Of a stretch of DNA of 64,000 nt, positions 12,480 through 25,055 are shown piece by piece. The position numbers were made by a program, and so were the translations under genes. The notes below the pieces were generated by a model. It was not told the origin of the DNA. It made no database searches and saw only the letters and a program-made list of their open reading frames with translations. The DNA lies in contig NC_064675.1 of the NCBI RefSeq assembly GCF_023278565.1, positions 5,022,001-5,086,000 on the forward strand. The letters run 5' to 3'. The DNA comes from Colletotrichum lupini (Eukaryota > Ascomycota > Sordariomycetes > Glomerellales > Glomerellaceae). Each line of letters starts with the position of its first letter. The stretch's first letter is position 1.

Positions 12480-15400
12480 GAGGAACATCATATCCGGCAC
12501 CATCAACACAAAATCCCAATCACGCATGATGTTGAATAAAGTCCCAGAGTAATAGGAAAGGATGGAGGGGGGATAACGTCCTCATCATTCACGCCCGCCT
12601 CGGGAATCCAAAGGAGGGATGCAGAGTTGGGATGGAACATCCGTATACCATTCCCTTCAGGTAGGTCAGGGAAGAAGAGACATACAGGGCTGGTGAGGGT
12701 GGCTGGGTGATGGAGGAGAACCACGACCGAGCAACGAAGATGGGCTTCAAACCAGCCAAGAAAGGACTCGCAAGAGCCGGATGTCAGATAATGCGTCCGA
12801 TCAACCGATGGCTCTCACGATTACACTTCGCCCTGCGAATAAACTTTTGGAAACGGGATGACTGCCTACCCGCCCGTCCATCCGCGAGCTTCAGAGGACA
12901 TGATATCTCGGATTGAGCCTCAGAATAAGGCTCTCTCTTGACCCTTTCCTCAAATCTAGCCTTCGGACTTATGACATCCGATTCAAGTTGCAAGGCTTCT
13001 TACCCTTTGTTGCAGTCATCATTGGAGAGCAATCAAGGACTCAGCCGGCGACTTGACGGCAAGCAAATCGCGTATCAGAATATGAAGATGCGTTGGTCAA
13101 CTGCACTCCAAGAGACGTCCATCATTCGAGAGTATCACGCAATGATAACGATTACTTCGTAGGGAATAGACGCAACAAAGAGCATCGCATAATCCAATAC
13201 TTGGATATGCTTGACAAGAAAAGGGGGAAGATGCCCGGCCATGCAAGCCTCAAACAAGCTGAATTCTTAACCGTGAGATCGAACCCGTGGTTCGTCCAGA
13301 GTGCCCGCCTCCAGACATACGACTCAAGAGATATAGGAGGACCACATAAATGTTTCGTTTGGTTCCGCGCATTCGAGATCCGTGGACGCTGGCTAGCGTT
13401 ATCAGGCCATAGCCACTCTTCGGCCGTGACTGCCTTTCCTCGGGATATGTTTGCCGACTATATGTGAGGTTGTCCATGTTCACCGGAACGTTTACCGAAG
13501 TGTTCCGGGGTCTATTCTCAACTAGGGCTTACTGGAATCTGACGCCCATCAGACTTGGATACATAAAAAAAGACTGCGCTCTGTTCAAGCACCCGCTTCG
13601 TCAAAGACCGCTAGGTGAGCTTATTCACAGGTCTTCCCGACTTCATTGAACTTCCAACTCATTTTGCTGACGCGCAACCATCAGGCGGGAAGACCGTGCG
13701 GCTGCAAGTATCCCTGCTCGTATCCGTACGAGAGGAGGAAGAACCCGACATCAGTTTCCTTGCTAGATACGAACTGTCCCCGGGCCATTGCGAACGCGGC
13801 TGATGGGCCCATAGTGTTCTTGTTGTGCTGCTGGTTTCGAACCCAAGGGAGAGGATCGCCAAACGACCCAAGTGATTCTATGTCGATATGTGATGCTCAT
13901 TAGCGACGATCAAGTGCACCCCTGCGTGTTATGACAAGCAAAGGGAAACTTTCTTTTCAAGCAGTGTAAAGGGGCAATACACCACTACGGCAAGGCTCTT
14001 CCTTTCGATGTCAGAATATGGTCGGGAGAAGGCAATGTATCCGCTGTGACCGTGGAATGCCGCGGACAGCGGTAGCCGCTCAAATTACTTTTAGGACCCT
14101 GGCGATGGTGAAGGTAGAATAATCTTTGGCCGAAGAAGTGATGGGACATGCGTGCTGATGCATTTGTTAAGTTCTATCACTGCTTCTTGGGTGGTAGCAG
14201 AAATAGTTTAGAGAGCATGGTTTGGTTTAGTGTCGCACGACTGAAGAAATGCAATGCATGTCTCGTTTGATGTGGTTGGAAGGTTGAGACACACTCGATG
14301 CGGAGTGCGATGTGGCTTTGGAGCCACAGGAAACCGACTTTCTCTAGAATGTGATATTGCAGCCGATCTTTCACACGACTCAGTACTTCAAAGTTCTTGA
14401 ACCTAGGAAATTAGTTGATCGCCCTAGCTGTATCCGTATCCAGTTCAGATATACGAACGGGCGAGCGGTATTGCGTTTCCTGCTTGAGCTTTGCGTGGCT
14501 GGCATTCTGCACCTCATCGAAGTCTCATTCTAGTATCCTGGTCGTCGAGCCCCGGTTTGACGGTGATCGGCATCGCTAGCGTCTCCATCTCATAGGGACA
14601 GCAAATATCACCCAGGTTGAATCCATGTTTGCTTTGCGTGGAAGCCAACTATGCCATTTGGACACCTCCCCAGCAGCAACAATTAGTCAAGAAGAAAGGC
14701 CGTCAGAGAGGCTGCAAGCACTCGAGTGGTAGCACAAAGAACAAAGAATAAAACTGGCTGCGCGTTGGCGCGGATAACACAGTGGCGGGTGTTTCGCTCC
14801 TCCTGCATGTTGGGAGTCAAGTCACTGGTGATGACCTGCAGACCCCTTGTGACTGCATATCCGGGGGTCTGCATTCCGTAATGTCATTTCTCTGCCGTGG
14901 CGAGGAGTCGAGGACTCGGATCTCGAGGAAGTGGAAAACTGCAAAGTGACAGGTCGGCGCCGTCGCAGGTGGATTGCGAGGAGGAGCTCGAGCCTCGTCC
15001 CATGTTGCATTGGTGCCGACTAGCTTGGAGGAAACAGAAATTAGTTGGGGAGCACTGAGCGCAAAATGACAGAGGCACCCTTTGGCAGGCAGCTGTCAAT
15101 CAGACGTCTGCATTTGCAGCCGTCGTGCCCCCACGAGTCCGAGTGTGAATCCAAAAGATTTGGCAGCGAGGTTTCGTCTGTTGTCTGTTCATACGGGTAG
15201 ATCATCTCAAGAGACGAGCCCGATGTGACTATTCTTCGTATACCTAGCCATAAACGAGTGGAGTGCCGCCTCATGCCTCGGAATGCCTATGTTCTTTCGA
15301 TCGAATTTGGCACAAATTACCTATCTCGATCCCCCTATCTTGCCGGCCGTTGAGAAGGGTTTGCAAATTCTGCCAGCGTTATACTCAGCTCTCTATTGCG

Positions 15401-17007
15401 AGTGTTTTCTCCTGCTCTTATACAAAGATTGGTACGGAGTAGACAGGATCCAGATTCTGCGACTCGGAATCTTGGAGCAGTACGGACAGAGTAGCAGCGC
15501 TGCAGCATCGATGTTCCATGTTTGAGACAGGCACGAGTCCAAAGCCCGTGACCTCTTTGGCTTGGTTTGCAGCTGAAGTTGAGAAACGCTAAGACGACCG
15601 TCAGCGATGGTTTGACCGAAGCTAGAGGCTGGCTTGGAACCGGTCGAGGAGCCATCCCCTATTTCAGCTGGGCCAACCAGCCACCTCGAACGGTCGAGCT
15701 GTGAGTGACATCAAAGACCCCTGGAGGCTTGTTGCCCGAGAGCCGCAAATCCCTGTCCTCACAGCTCATTTGTCCTGATTAAGGTGCTGGACTTCCCTGC
15801 GGCATCTCCACCAAAATGGTCTTGGCCTTTTTGTTTTCTCAACGGCGGGACTCGGGGCCTTTGGTCTGTCTGGTATCCGTACCTGTGAGAGGGAGAGAGA
15901 GGGAGAACCCAGGTTTCGAGCATACGATATCTTTAGAGATGATGAGAAGCAGTCGAAGCAGTCGCGGCTGAAGATCTGGATCATACGTACGGAGTACGCC
16001 GTGAAGTAGAAATATGGTGCCAGTATTCCGTACTCCTGACAGTGCCTGTCCATGGGTCTATAAACAAAATCTATGGCTGGTGGATGTCGAGGTTAAGCGG
16101 AGTGAGGGAAGAGGGCGGTGTGTTGATGATTAGTGCCTCGACCCATTTCACTGCTCGGCAACGAAATCAGAGGGACAGGTTTACCGGAGAGGTGGCGGGA
16201 GCGCATACGGCCCGCCATAGGGATCCACGAAACCCATCTGCTGGCGGCTTCTGGATGGTTGTCTGCCGCGTTGAAGTGGTGCATTGTGGATGCGGTTGAT
16301 ATGTATGTCGCTTTTGGTGGCCGGGGTCGTCAGGCGAGGATCACGGCTGAAGCCTGAAGCACATGGGCATCAGTCAGGACTCAGGACTCAGGAACCGGGG
16401 CAGGCGTGGAATTGTGACGAGGTAAAATGTGCTGTACTTGCTGTATGCCAGGTCTTCGAGAGGGTAGTATCCGTAGCATCTAGAAGCAGAAAGTTTGAGA
16501 CGAGGTTGAACAGAGTTACAAATGAGCGGTAGTATCTGCTATGCTAGATCGAAGTACGAAACACGCTTTGCTTTGCATCTTGAAGAGGTGTGACTGTAAT
16601 GAGGTGCGAATAGATGTATCGTTAAACGGGAGGTTCCGGTCTTAGCTGTTCACTCTTTCCGCAAGAATCTGTCGTAAATGGCAGGCCCCCGAAGAATATT
16701 GTCACCCAGTCGGCAAGAACAGAAGGGACATGATCAAATGGGAACGGACGAACAAATACGTATTTGTAAGTACTCAAGGTACGCAGCATTATCCACAGGC
16801 CAGTTGAGGTTTCCAGTAGAGTGGGATACCAGTGTACGGGTAGAGGTACCGGAGGGACTTGAGAAGAGGTCCGAGCTGTTCAGGTCTTGTAGCTGCAGGT
16901 TGAAAGTGATGGGATGAGGCATCCATATCCACATCCATACCCGTTCGTACAGACGGGTATCTGGAGCACGCAACCTGGATACCAGGTACTGGATGATGCC
17001 AGATGGC

Positions 17008-17031
17008 AAGGTAAGGTAAAGTAAAGTAAAG
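17008..17031. repeat. GGTAA/AGTAA tandem repeat
   Basis: Five or so copies of a five-base unit (GGTAA, then AGTAA). It belongs to a group of AGGTA-rich elements between about 16.98 and 17.19 kb, upstream of the 18.7 kb gene. Confidence 0.8.
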
Positions 17032-17221
17032 TTGCGGTGGCCGACGAGATACCTGAGGTACCTTGCTTTGCCGGGTCTGTTTCTCTCTCTCCCCGCAGAA
17101 GGCAGAGAAGACGACAGAAAGAGCAAAGGAAGAAGAGGAGCAGGAAGGAGGTGTGAGTGGGAAAAACATGTAGTCAGTCAGGTAAGGTAGACGACGATCC
17201 ATGACCAAACTTCCTCTTTCT

Positions 17222-18594
17222 TTCTGATCTGACTTCCATTTTTACCTTTGCCCTTTTTTAGCTTCTGTCCCATCTTCTTCTTGTCCCGTCCAGTCCCCGA
17301 ATCGACTGCAACTTTCCTTCTCCCATTTGTCTATCCGACTGTCTGGATTGGGCCAGACTTAACCTTTTGAGGCAAAAACCACACACCACACACCAGAAAA
17401 CAAGACACCAGGCGAGGAAGCCGTTGCTTTCACACCCCTCCTTCCTGCTTCCTCGATCCGCATTCGCACTGGACTTGTTCACGACGCTCCTTCCTGCCGA
17501 TTCTAATACTAATTTCGAGCTCCCGCTCTCACAACGCTCTCTGCCGTCTGCCATCTGCCTCCTCCGCTCCTTCTGCCACCAGCCCCATCGCTCACTCATT
17601 TTCGTCCAATTCCACCCTTTCCCACACACAACTGAGTTGTCCATCGCATCGAGAACGCCGGGCGTCCACCACCAAACACTCCTTGGATTTCCTACTCTTC
17701 GACAACAGCGACAACTTCTAATAAAACACACGCACACGCACACGTCGCATGCATCTGCTCTCCCACTTGCAACTCACGAATACCGCAAAGCTCCCACGCC
17801 GCTAATTCGCACACTCGCACACTACTCCCACGTATCACCCGACGAGCCAGTGAGACACTTCCCGCTAGACGCCGACGTGCATACGCCCATCCAAATCATC
17901 CGAACGAACACCTGATGGACGATCGGAACATACACATTGTAGTACATCAACTGCTAATTGCTAATTAACGAGAGCAACGATCTACTCATACTGCCCGCGA
18001 AACTACCTACACACGACTTCACCAGGAGGAGAACCAGCAAGACGTGGCAGGGGAGAAAGGTTGCTTCGACATCTGGAAATTAGACACACGCACGAACCGC
18101 TAGAGGCCCAGAGGGGACAGCAACAACGAACATCCCAGAGTCACAAAATCTGCAGCATCGCAGAACCACAAAAAAGAGTAACCGTTGGGAGACGAAAAAA
18201 AAGAAATAACGATAACGCTTATCAGCAAACAAACGCCTGCAGGCGTGCACACACCACTAATCGACCCGTGAGCCACAGAACGCGACCGGTTGCTCATTGG
18301 ACGGGGTGGATTCCCATAGGAACTGGCCCTCGACTCTGGTGGACTGGGGTCAGTCAGAGACAAACAGCGCAAAGAGCTCACCCCCGGCCCAGGGAAACTG
18401 ACGAAAAAAAAAAAGAGGGCGAGGACGAAAAAAAAGAAGGGGAAGAAAAACAAAGGAGCCCGGCCAGACTCGCAGGCGCAGCGACCGAAGCGAATTGAAA
18501 GCGGACCCCGAACCTGGATTTCCTGACTGAGAGAGAGCAGAGGCACCACCCGACCCCTAACAGCTCCCCCCCCCCCCCCCCCCCCCCCCCACCG

Positions 18595-18660
<66 letters not shown>

Positions 18661-18712
18661 ACCCCCCCCCGGGGCCGACGCGCCCCCCCCCCCCCCCCCC
18701 CCCGACGCGAAC
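17222..18712 (+). promoter_or_regulatory. Long pyrimidine-rich promoter/leader of the 18.7 kb gene
   Basis: The plus strand becomes strongly C/T-rich from about 17,222 and then C/A-rich, with CA repeats near 17,730, which is typical of fungal core promoters and 5' UTRs. It continues without a convincing gene to the ATG at 18,713. Several upstream ATGs occur (for example about 17,749 and 17,912), so uORFs are possible if transcription starts near the left edge. A long open frame at 17,367-17,915 has no ATG at its beginning and reads like translated leader. The leader ends in the poly-C tract listed separately. Confidence 0.45.
18566..18703. repeat. Extreme poly-C tract (C25, C66, C9, C21)
   Basis: Counted runs are C25 (18566-18590), C66 (18595-18660), C9 (18662-18670) and C21 (18683-18703), separated by a few bases. 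The tract ends 9 nt before the ATG of the 18.7 kb gene, so it would lie in the mRNA leader. The complementary strand is poly-G and could fold into G-quadruplexes. Its exact length may be unreliable, because such runs are error-prone in sequencing. Confidence 0.9.
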
Positions 18713-21700
18713 ATGGCCACGGCCACAGCAGCACCGCCAGCACCAGCACCCGCACCCGCACCCGCAACAGCAGCACCAGTACCAGCAGATGGTGGTTTCG
18801 AAGCTGCGGGCCATGCCCCGACTCTGAATCCCACACAGCTCTCTTCTGCTACGGTATCCGCATCCGCGTCCGCGTCCGCGTCTCCTTCATCCTCATTCTC
18901 TTCGCAAAGTGCTGTTGCATTCCATACTCCCTCACTTTCTGCGACATCTTCAGCAAATTCACCTTCTTCACCTTATCACGCACATCGGCTGAGCCACAAC
19001 TCGTCCAAGCTTCCCGCTTTTCGATTCGCCGACTTACACAAGCAATACCAATCCCCACGCCTAGTGCTCCCCTCACTACTGCACCACATCCCGCCGTCGC
19101 CTGTCTCGCCTAAATCGACTCCAACATCCAACGAATTTCACTCGGCACCTGCGATTGGCACTGCCACCGACACAATCACTTTCACCGACACAGGCGCCCT
19201 CACTGACACTGACATTGGCATTGGCATAACCACCGACACTGACACCGCCTCTCCCACCACCCTGCCAACAACGTCAGACTTGCAGCTGCACCACCAGCAG
19301 CCACAACAACACAACGTCGACCCGGAAAACAACATCCCACCCCAAAACACCCACTCGACTTCACTTCGACTACACGATCGGCGTCCCTCCCATCGCCAAT
19401 TGTCCCAGCTCTCACCTCGGATTTCGAGTCCTATCCACGAACTGCCCGAGTCGCCTCCAAAACTCAGCCCTCGTTCCCGCGCATCAACGTATCAGGTTGC
19501 TACCCAGTCCACCCCTGCAGCTTCAGCCACCTCACCAAGACGGCCCGCGTCTTATCCCGACCGCCCCGTCATCGTGCAGTCCATCTCATCCCACAGCAAC
19601 GTCGCAGATCTCAAGACACCTGCTGCCCCTCTCTCCCGACTGCAAACTCGACGTGCGGCTGCATACCGATCCCGCGAGTCGAATGCGACCGATAGCGAGT
19701 CACCATCCGCAGATACCGATCACTCGCAAGCCCCCGACACTCCCGACGACGTCGCTCAACCCCAAGGCGACAAAACAACAAAGGACTGGGCCAAGGGACA
19801 GCGTGAGCTGATACTGCCAAAGACTTTGGAGAACGCAAGCCCGACAGATGAAAAACGAAAGTCGATAGCCTCGCGACCCCCCGTATCCTTCAAAGCCACC
19901 ACCGCCAGCACCCCGACCACCTCGGTGCGCGTGGCTCCCATCCGTTCCTTTCGCTCATCCGGGTCTCGTCGAAGTCTGGGACTTGACAGTAGCACCTCCA
20001 CCATGCGCTCTTTTGACTTTGGCGACGAGTACGCCGACTCCAATCAGCGCGACCGCACTCTGCGCGCCCTTGAAGGACGACGCGACGATGACTATTCGCA
20101 AATGACACCGCCGTTGTCAGCCGACGCCGACGACACGACCGGTGACGTCTTTATGAAAATCGCCAGACAGGAACCAACGCGCCGTGGCTCTAAAGAGGTT
20201 GCGCCAGCGGAGCAGCCAAGTGCCATAGTAAGTTTAGCCATCTTTCATGGGTTTGCGTTGTTGTTTCGGGAAATATGTTAGCGCGATGCAAACGGCCGTG
20301 CCCTGCGATGGCTGGCGTCTGTTCGCCACGATATCAAGCCGTCTTCCCGTATCTTTTTGCTTGATCTTCCCGCTCTTCCCACATTTTCCTATTCAAATTC
20401 CCCTTTTGGATATGATAGTCCACCACCTCTCTAGCGCTGCTTCATTTCCCACGCTCCGGTGACGCTAATCCTGGCGTACTGGATATGTTGATAGAGTTTC
20501 GCCATGGATGAACGTGAGCTTACTGACGATGAACAACAGGCCCGTGTCGCAAGATCTTCGCATCGCCGACCCCTCTCCGCTGCTGTTCCATTGTCTTATC
20601 ATCATCCTGTATCCCCACCCCAAATCAGTCGCCGTCTGTCCGATCAACAAGAAACCTCCAAGAAGAGAATACGCCAATCGTCAGAGGACGACAGCGCTGC
20701 TGACCCAATGGCTCGCGCGTTGGCGTACCGATCGCCTTTGACCCGAGACCGGCCTTCATCCGCGCATCCCGGCGAAGACCTTGGTCGCGTAAAGACATTC
20801 CATCAATCTTCGTCTCGCTCAACCGTCAACACACCCCGGTCCTTTACCTTTCAGGATCCGATGGGAGAGAACTCTCCATATGCACGGAGAAGGCCTTCTT
20901 TGACAGACAGCAACACCGGCTACTCTGCGCGCAGCTCGGCGTACAGACAATCCAACTTGTCATATGGCCAAACGCGTACGTATAACTCTTCGCCATTGGT
21001 TCCTAAATCGATAGAAGCACCACGCACCGAAACGCACCAAGACGCAGCAACGACAGTCGAGGGAACCGAATCGACGGCGACAGCATCGACAAACGCACCG
21101 TCGACAGTGTGGGATGAATTGGATGATCTCAAGTCCCGTATCCATCGCCTGGAATTGACCGGCAAGTTACCCAAGACGTCGGGCGCCGCAATGTCAAGAG
21201 CCTCAGACGATCGCCCGCCGACCGCAACCAACACGACCATGTCCACCTCGCCGAAACGAGCTTCCGAAAGCCAGCATCCCCACACCGACGCCATTAGCAC
21301 GACGTCTTCACAACGCGAGGTCCAGCAACCCATCCTTCTTTCTGCTGTCAATAAGTCCAAGCCATTCCTTAGTGAAGAGGTGGCCGAGGCACTCGAGGTG
21401 GCAGCAACAGACGCCCTGGCACTGGCCAACATGATGGGGACGGCAGGTCAGCCCGGGCCCATCTCCAGCGGTGCCAGCACAATTGGCGTCGGCACCAGCC
21501 TGACGGATCGTCAATTGCGACGCAAGGCTGACAGCATCTGCCGAAGCCTTACAGAGTTAGTCCTGGCATTGAGCGAAGAAGCGGCTGGCAACAAGACTCT
21601 CCAAGTCAACGTTCCTACACCAAAGGAAACGACGACACCAGTCACACCAACTATCAACAAGACCTTCACCGGCGGATCATCTGGCCAGCGACGTCCTAGC

Positions 21701-22507
21701 ATAACGTCCGCCGAGCAGCAGACTCTCCCGAAGGCCAATGCTACCACGGTCACGAGCCCGAGGGCCCTCTCAAAATACGAAGAGAGGCGCAACACCATGC
21801 TTAACCCGGTTTCGCTCCCCAGTCCCAGGTTTGCCCTTCCACCCGGCACCATTCCTAGTACCCCCGGCGACAGCAGCAAAATGGCGAACCGAAAGTCATC
21901 CTTGTTCATTGGCCGGTCGCGCCGTGCTGTTACCGAAGAGCCTGAGGATGGCCGCAGGTCTTCTATGCTGAGGACCCGACGAGCAGGCACAGAGGAGCCG
22001 GAGGATTCACGCGAAGCAGCAGGCCGCGAGAATGGACGTCAAACGTCACTTCTTCGCTCACGCAGGGGAACTGTGGGCGGCGAAGACGAAGATGAATCTA
22101 GATTTCGCGCCCCGTCCCGCGCTGCTACAGAGCTCACCACACCGGCCCGCGCAGTCTCTCATACCTACCTCTCAAACACCAACTCCAACGAACTCTCATC
22201 ACCAGCTTCTTCTGCCCTGCCTCGCAGACGGTTCGGAGCTTCCTCTATCACTTCTCGGCTGGTTGCGCCTTCCACACCATCGCTGGCGACGCGCCGATAT
22301 CTGGAAAGAACTCCAGAACGCGAACAACCTTCGTCGGCTGAGAAAGTCACCGAAGAACGGCCGCAACAGGTTGTTGCGCAGCCGCGACACTTTTCTCTCA
22401 GTCACACTTCGTTGCTGAACCGGGCTAGCAGCATTAGCCGCAGACCGAATCGCGACAGCACGATAACGAATTCATCAACGGCTGCTCAGTCGGGCAGTTA
22501 CCGATAA
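18713..22507 (+). CDS. Large intrinsically disordered fungal protein
   Basis: Two exons: 18713-20227 and 20495-22507. The intron has donor GTAAGT, a GCTAATC branch-like site at about 20464 and acceptor ATAG; it is phase 0 and 267 nt long. The product is 1,175 aa, rich in Ser, Thr, Pro and Arg, with an Ala-Pro N-terminus, a Thr-Asp repeat around residues 145-180 and poly-His/Gln. Islands that look conserved are KLPAFRFADL (about residue 100), a short coiled-coil-like WDELDDLKSRIHRLE in exon 2, and a helical segment starting LSEEVAEALEVAATDALALA. No catalytic domain is visible. The pattern resembles septal or microtubule-organising scaffold proteins of Aspergillus (Spa18/Mto2-like), but that is only a guess. 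Gene identity as a real conserved protein is more secure than its function. The leader carries an extreme poly-C tract. Confidence 0.8.
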
Positions 22508-23245
22508 CGTCTTTACGAATCACAGTCACACGGATGAATGTATCATAGATGTCTTATTCTCACGCTGGCGTCATTCTTGTTTTGCATATGGTAACACCGC
22601 ATGGGCTCGGCAGCGGTTACTCTGTACTTGTATGACAATCCACGAGGGAAGGCCGATTGATTTCTTGGGATCCGCCTTTCCCGTTAAAAAAAAACAGGCT
22701 GGAGTAGAGCATTTGTATATCGGGCAGTCCATAGGAAACAAAAGGTCAAGGACAGAAGCATAGGATGCTTCTGACTTGTTTGGTCAATTTTTTTTTCTCA
22801 GCTTGAGACTACGTGATGTTGTAAGAGATGTGACGTTTTGCGCATAAGGTAGGATGTAGATTCCATGCAACTGTGAGTATGTACATCTGGGACGCCTTTG
22901 AGTTTGGTCATATCGCCAGCGGACCAGCCATAAACACGCCAGGGCCCTTATGCGTGAGCGTCCGAGGCCGCCATTGCATCCGTTGTATTGAGAGGCAGTC
23001 AGTTGAGCTGACAAGTTGACTCACCGGCGACGAGACCAAAAGGAAGTGAAAGTATGTTTGACAGGTGAAGGGGGGCTTTGTTCATTGGATGAGCCACTCA
23101 CCATGGAAAGGAGGGCTGTTTTTTTAAGCGGGTCTTGGGCCCAACCCAACTCCGACTTCACACATCGACCGACCTTACCTGCATACACTGAGGTTTTATA
23201 CATAAGACGTCTTACACGCTTCCTTCTCATCCAACGTCTTCACAC
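22508..23245. other. Spacer between two plus-strand genes
   Basis: This holds the 3' UTR of the disordered-protein gene and the promoter of TPT1. A-runs at 22685-22694 and a T-run near 22790 are visible; no gene is seen. Confidence 0.6.
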
Positions 23246-23518
23246 ATGCCAAACCGCCTCATTGGATCTTCATCTTCTTCCAGACGAATCAAACAGCTCG
23301 CTTCTCGCGGCTTCAGTTCAAGGAGACCGCCGAGTTTGCGCTCCTCAGCGACGTTTGCTACTCAGTCGCGGACCCCACTTGCACCACCTTCCTCGACCGC
23401 GAGAGGGAACACCAGAAATTACACCAGGTGGAAGACGACTTTTGAACCTCAAAGGTTCACCGGTTCAATTTTGTTTCCGGCTCACTTTAGATCACCGTGG
23501 GCCCAGAAAAACGGAGAA

Positions 23519-24574
23519 ATGGCCGACCAATTTGAAGAGACTGCCCCCGCGGCTGGCGACAGTGCGCAGCAACAGAAGAGAGGGGGAGGAGGACGCAGAG
23601 GCGGAAGGGGAGGCGGCGGTGGTCGGGGAGGGGGTCAGCCGAGGGAGGTGTTGGTTTCCAAGGCGCTTTCGAAGCTTTTGAGGCACCAGGCTGAGAACGC
23701 GGGTCTCAAGCTTGACGAGGGCGGGTATGCGCCTCTGGACAAGGTGGTGAGTCTTGAAGGATTCTAACTTCCCTTTTCATAAATGAGAGATGATAAGTAT
23801 CAGGGAAGAATTTGTCTTCTTGGAGGGTAGACATGATGGTTCTCCCGTCTCATGGTCAAACTCATCAACAGCTACTAACGAGGATACCAAAAGCTCGCAT
23901 ACGGACCCATCAAGTCTCTCAAGGTAACCTTTTCCGACATCCAAGCCGCGGTCACGACGTCGGACAAGCAGCGCTTCGCACTCAAACTCAACCCCACGGC
24001 GACGGCGGAGACGAGCGCGGAGCTATCGACCGAGCCCTCGGACTGGCTGATCCGCGCGAACCAGGGCCACAGTATCAAAGTCGAGTCGGCGGGCCTGCTG
24101 ACCCCCCTCACGCTCGAGGCGGGCAACGTGCCGGCGGTGGTGGTGCACGGGACGTACTTTGCGTATTGGAAGCAGATTGAGGCGTCGGGCGGGTTGAAGA
24201 GGATGGGGCGGAACCAGGTCCACTTTGCGACGGGGTTACCCGGCGATGAGAAGGGCGTCGTCAGCGGGATGAGGAAGGATGCCGAGGTGTTGGTGTATGT
24301 TGATGTCGAGAGGGCGTTGAGGGAGGAGGAGGGGGTTAAGTGGTGGGTGAGTGAGAACGGGGTCGTGTTGACGGAGGGGGATGGGGAGGGGGTTGTGCCG
24401 TGCCGGTTGTTTAGGGAGGTTGTTGCGAGGGACGAGGGGAGCGGGGTTGGTGTGCTTTGGAGGGATGGGGAGAAGGTTGGGGAGTTGCCTGAGGGGTTGA
24501 GGATGAGGGCGCCGCCTGGGAAGGGGAGAGGCGGGAGGGGTGGTGGTGGTGGGAGAAGGGGAGGGAAGGCTTGA
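23519..24574 (+). CDS. TPT1: tRNA 2'-phosphotransferase
   Basis: Two exons, 23519-23746 and 23894-24574, give 302 aa. The 147-nt intron has donor GTGAGT, branch CTACTAAC and acceptor AAAAG, and is phase 0. Tpt1 removes the 2'-phosphate left at the splice junction when tRNA introns are ligated, transferring it to NAD+. Visible family features are the N-terminal block SKALSKLLRHQ with the catalytic Arg55-His56 pair, DEGGYAPLDKV across the intron, VTFSDIQ, the HGT box and the GLKRMGRNQVHFATG segment. A poly-Gly/Arg linker precedes the domain (residues 20-40) and a Gly/Arg-rich tail follows it. The start at 23519 gives a normal-length protein. An in-frame upstream ATG at 23246 would add 91 basic residues. 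It converges on the minus-strand dsRBD gene. Confidence 0.93.
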
Positions 24575-25055
24575 GGTGGTGATGGTGAAGCGGAAGAAAG
24601 TCCTAGATACATTGCAGAGGGACAGATGGGTTAGGCATAGACATGTGGTTTCCGCGAGTTGCAAAAGGAGGACTCTTAGGATCTACGGCCCACTAACCTC
24701 AGTTTGATGAACCTCCGGACCCGCGAGTACAGAAGACGTCCTACCGTGGCCATTGTAAGACTACTCGTTTTAGTCAAACGTGAAGAAGGATATAAGTTAT
24801 GAAATGAGTAGCTGGCGGTCCTTTCACAACTTCCCCTTAGCAAGTCTCATGAGAGCGAAGCGATTGTTGCTGTGCTGTTGGCATACTTTTGGCCAACGAA
24901 CCTCGACCCCCTATGTATCTCTGCGTTCAAAGCTCCTCATATCTGACATGCCCCCTTTCCACAAAGGTTACTCGCAAGAATCCATCTACAAGCTCATAAT
25001 CACCACTCAAGTTTCCATGAAACCGCCCGAACCCTCGCCCCTATCCGTCATACAA
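24575..25055. other. Convergent 3' intergenic region
   Basis: This lies between the converging TPT1 and dsRBD genes. It holds the two 3' UTRs; no gene or notable repeat is seen. Confidence 0.6.

Larger units (their letters stand above)
1..17221. other. Long gene-poor region
   Basis: No gene here can be named. Open frames are short, overlap on both strands, and show no family motif. The first 7 kb is fairly GC-rich with C/T-rich stretches resembling fungal promoter or leader DNA. From about 7.5 to 14.5 kb base composition is more AT-rich. Present are homopolymer G/C runs (C16 at 2363-2378, G11 at 8416-8426, G12 at 9873-9884), a GAGGT tandem repeat at 7904-7930, and several copies of the motif TACGGAGTA (about 401, 3426, 15433, 15988). 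The only frame that looks mildly coding is near 12.0-12.5 kb and is listed separately. Multi-exon genes with very short exons could be missed. Confidence 0.6.

Noticed and set aside
17367..17915. 182-codon plus-strand open frame
   Set aside because: It begins without an ATG and reads as His/Thr/Ser/Pro-rich leader sequence; better explained as 5' UTR.
18378..18836. Minus-strand frames encoding long poly-glycine proteins
   Set aside because: They are translations of the poly-C tract on the opposite strand of a real leader; no domain or splice context supports them.
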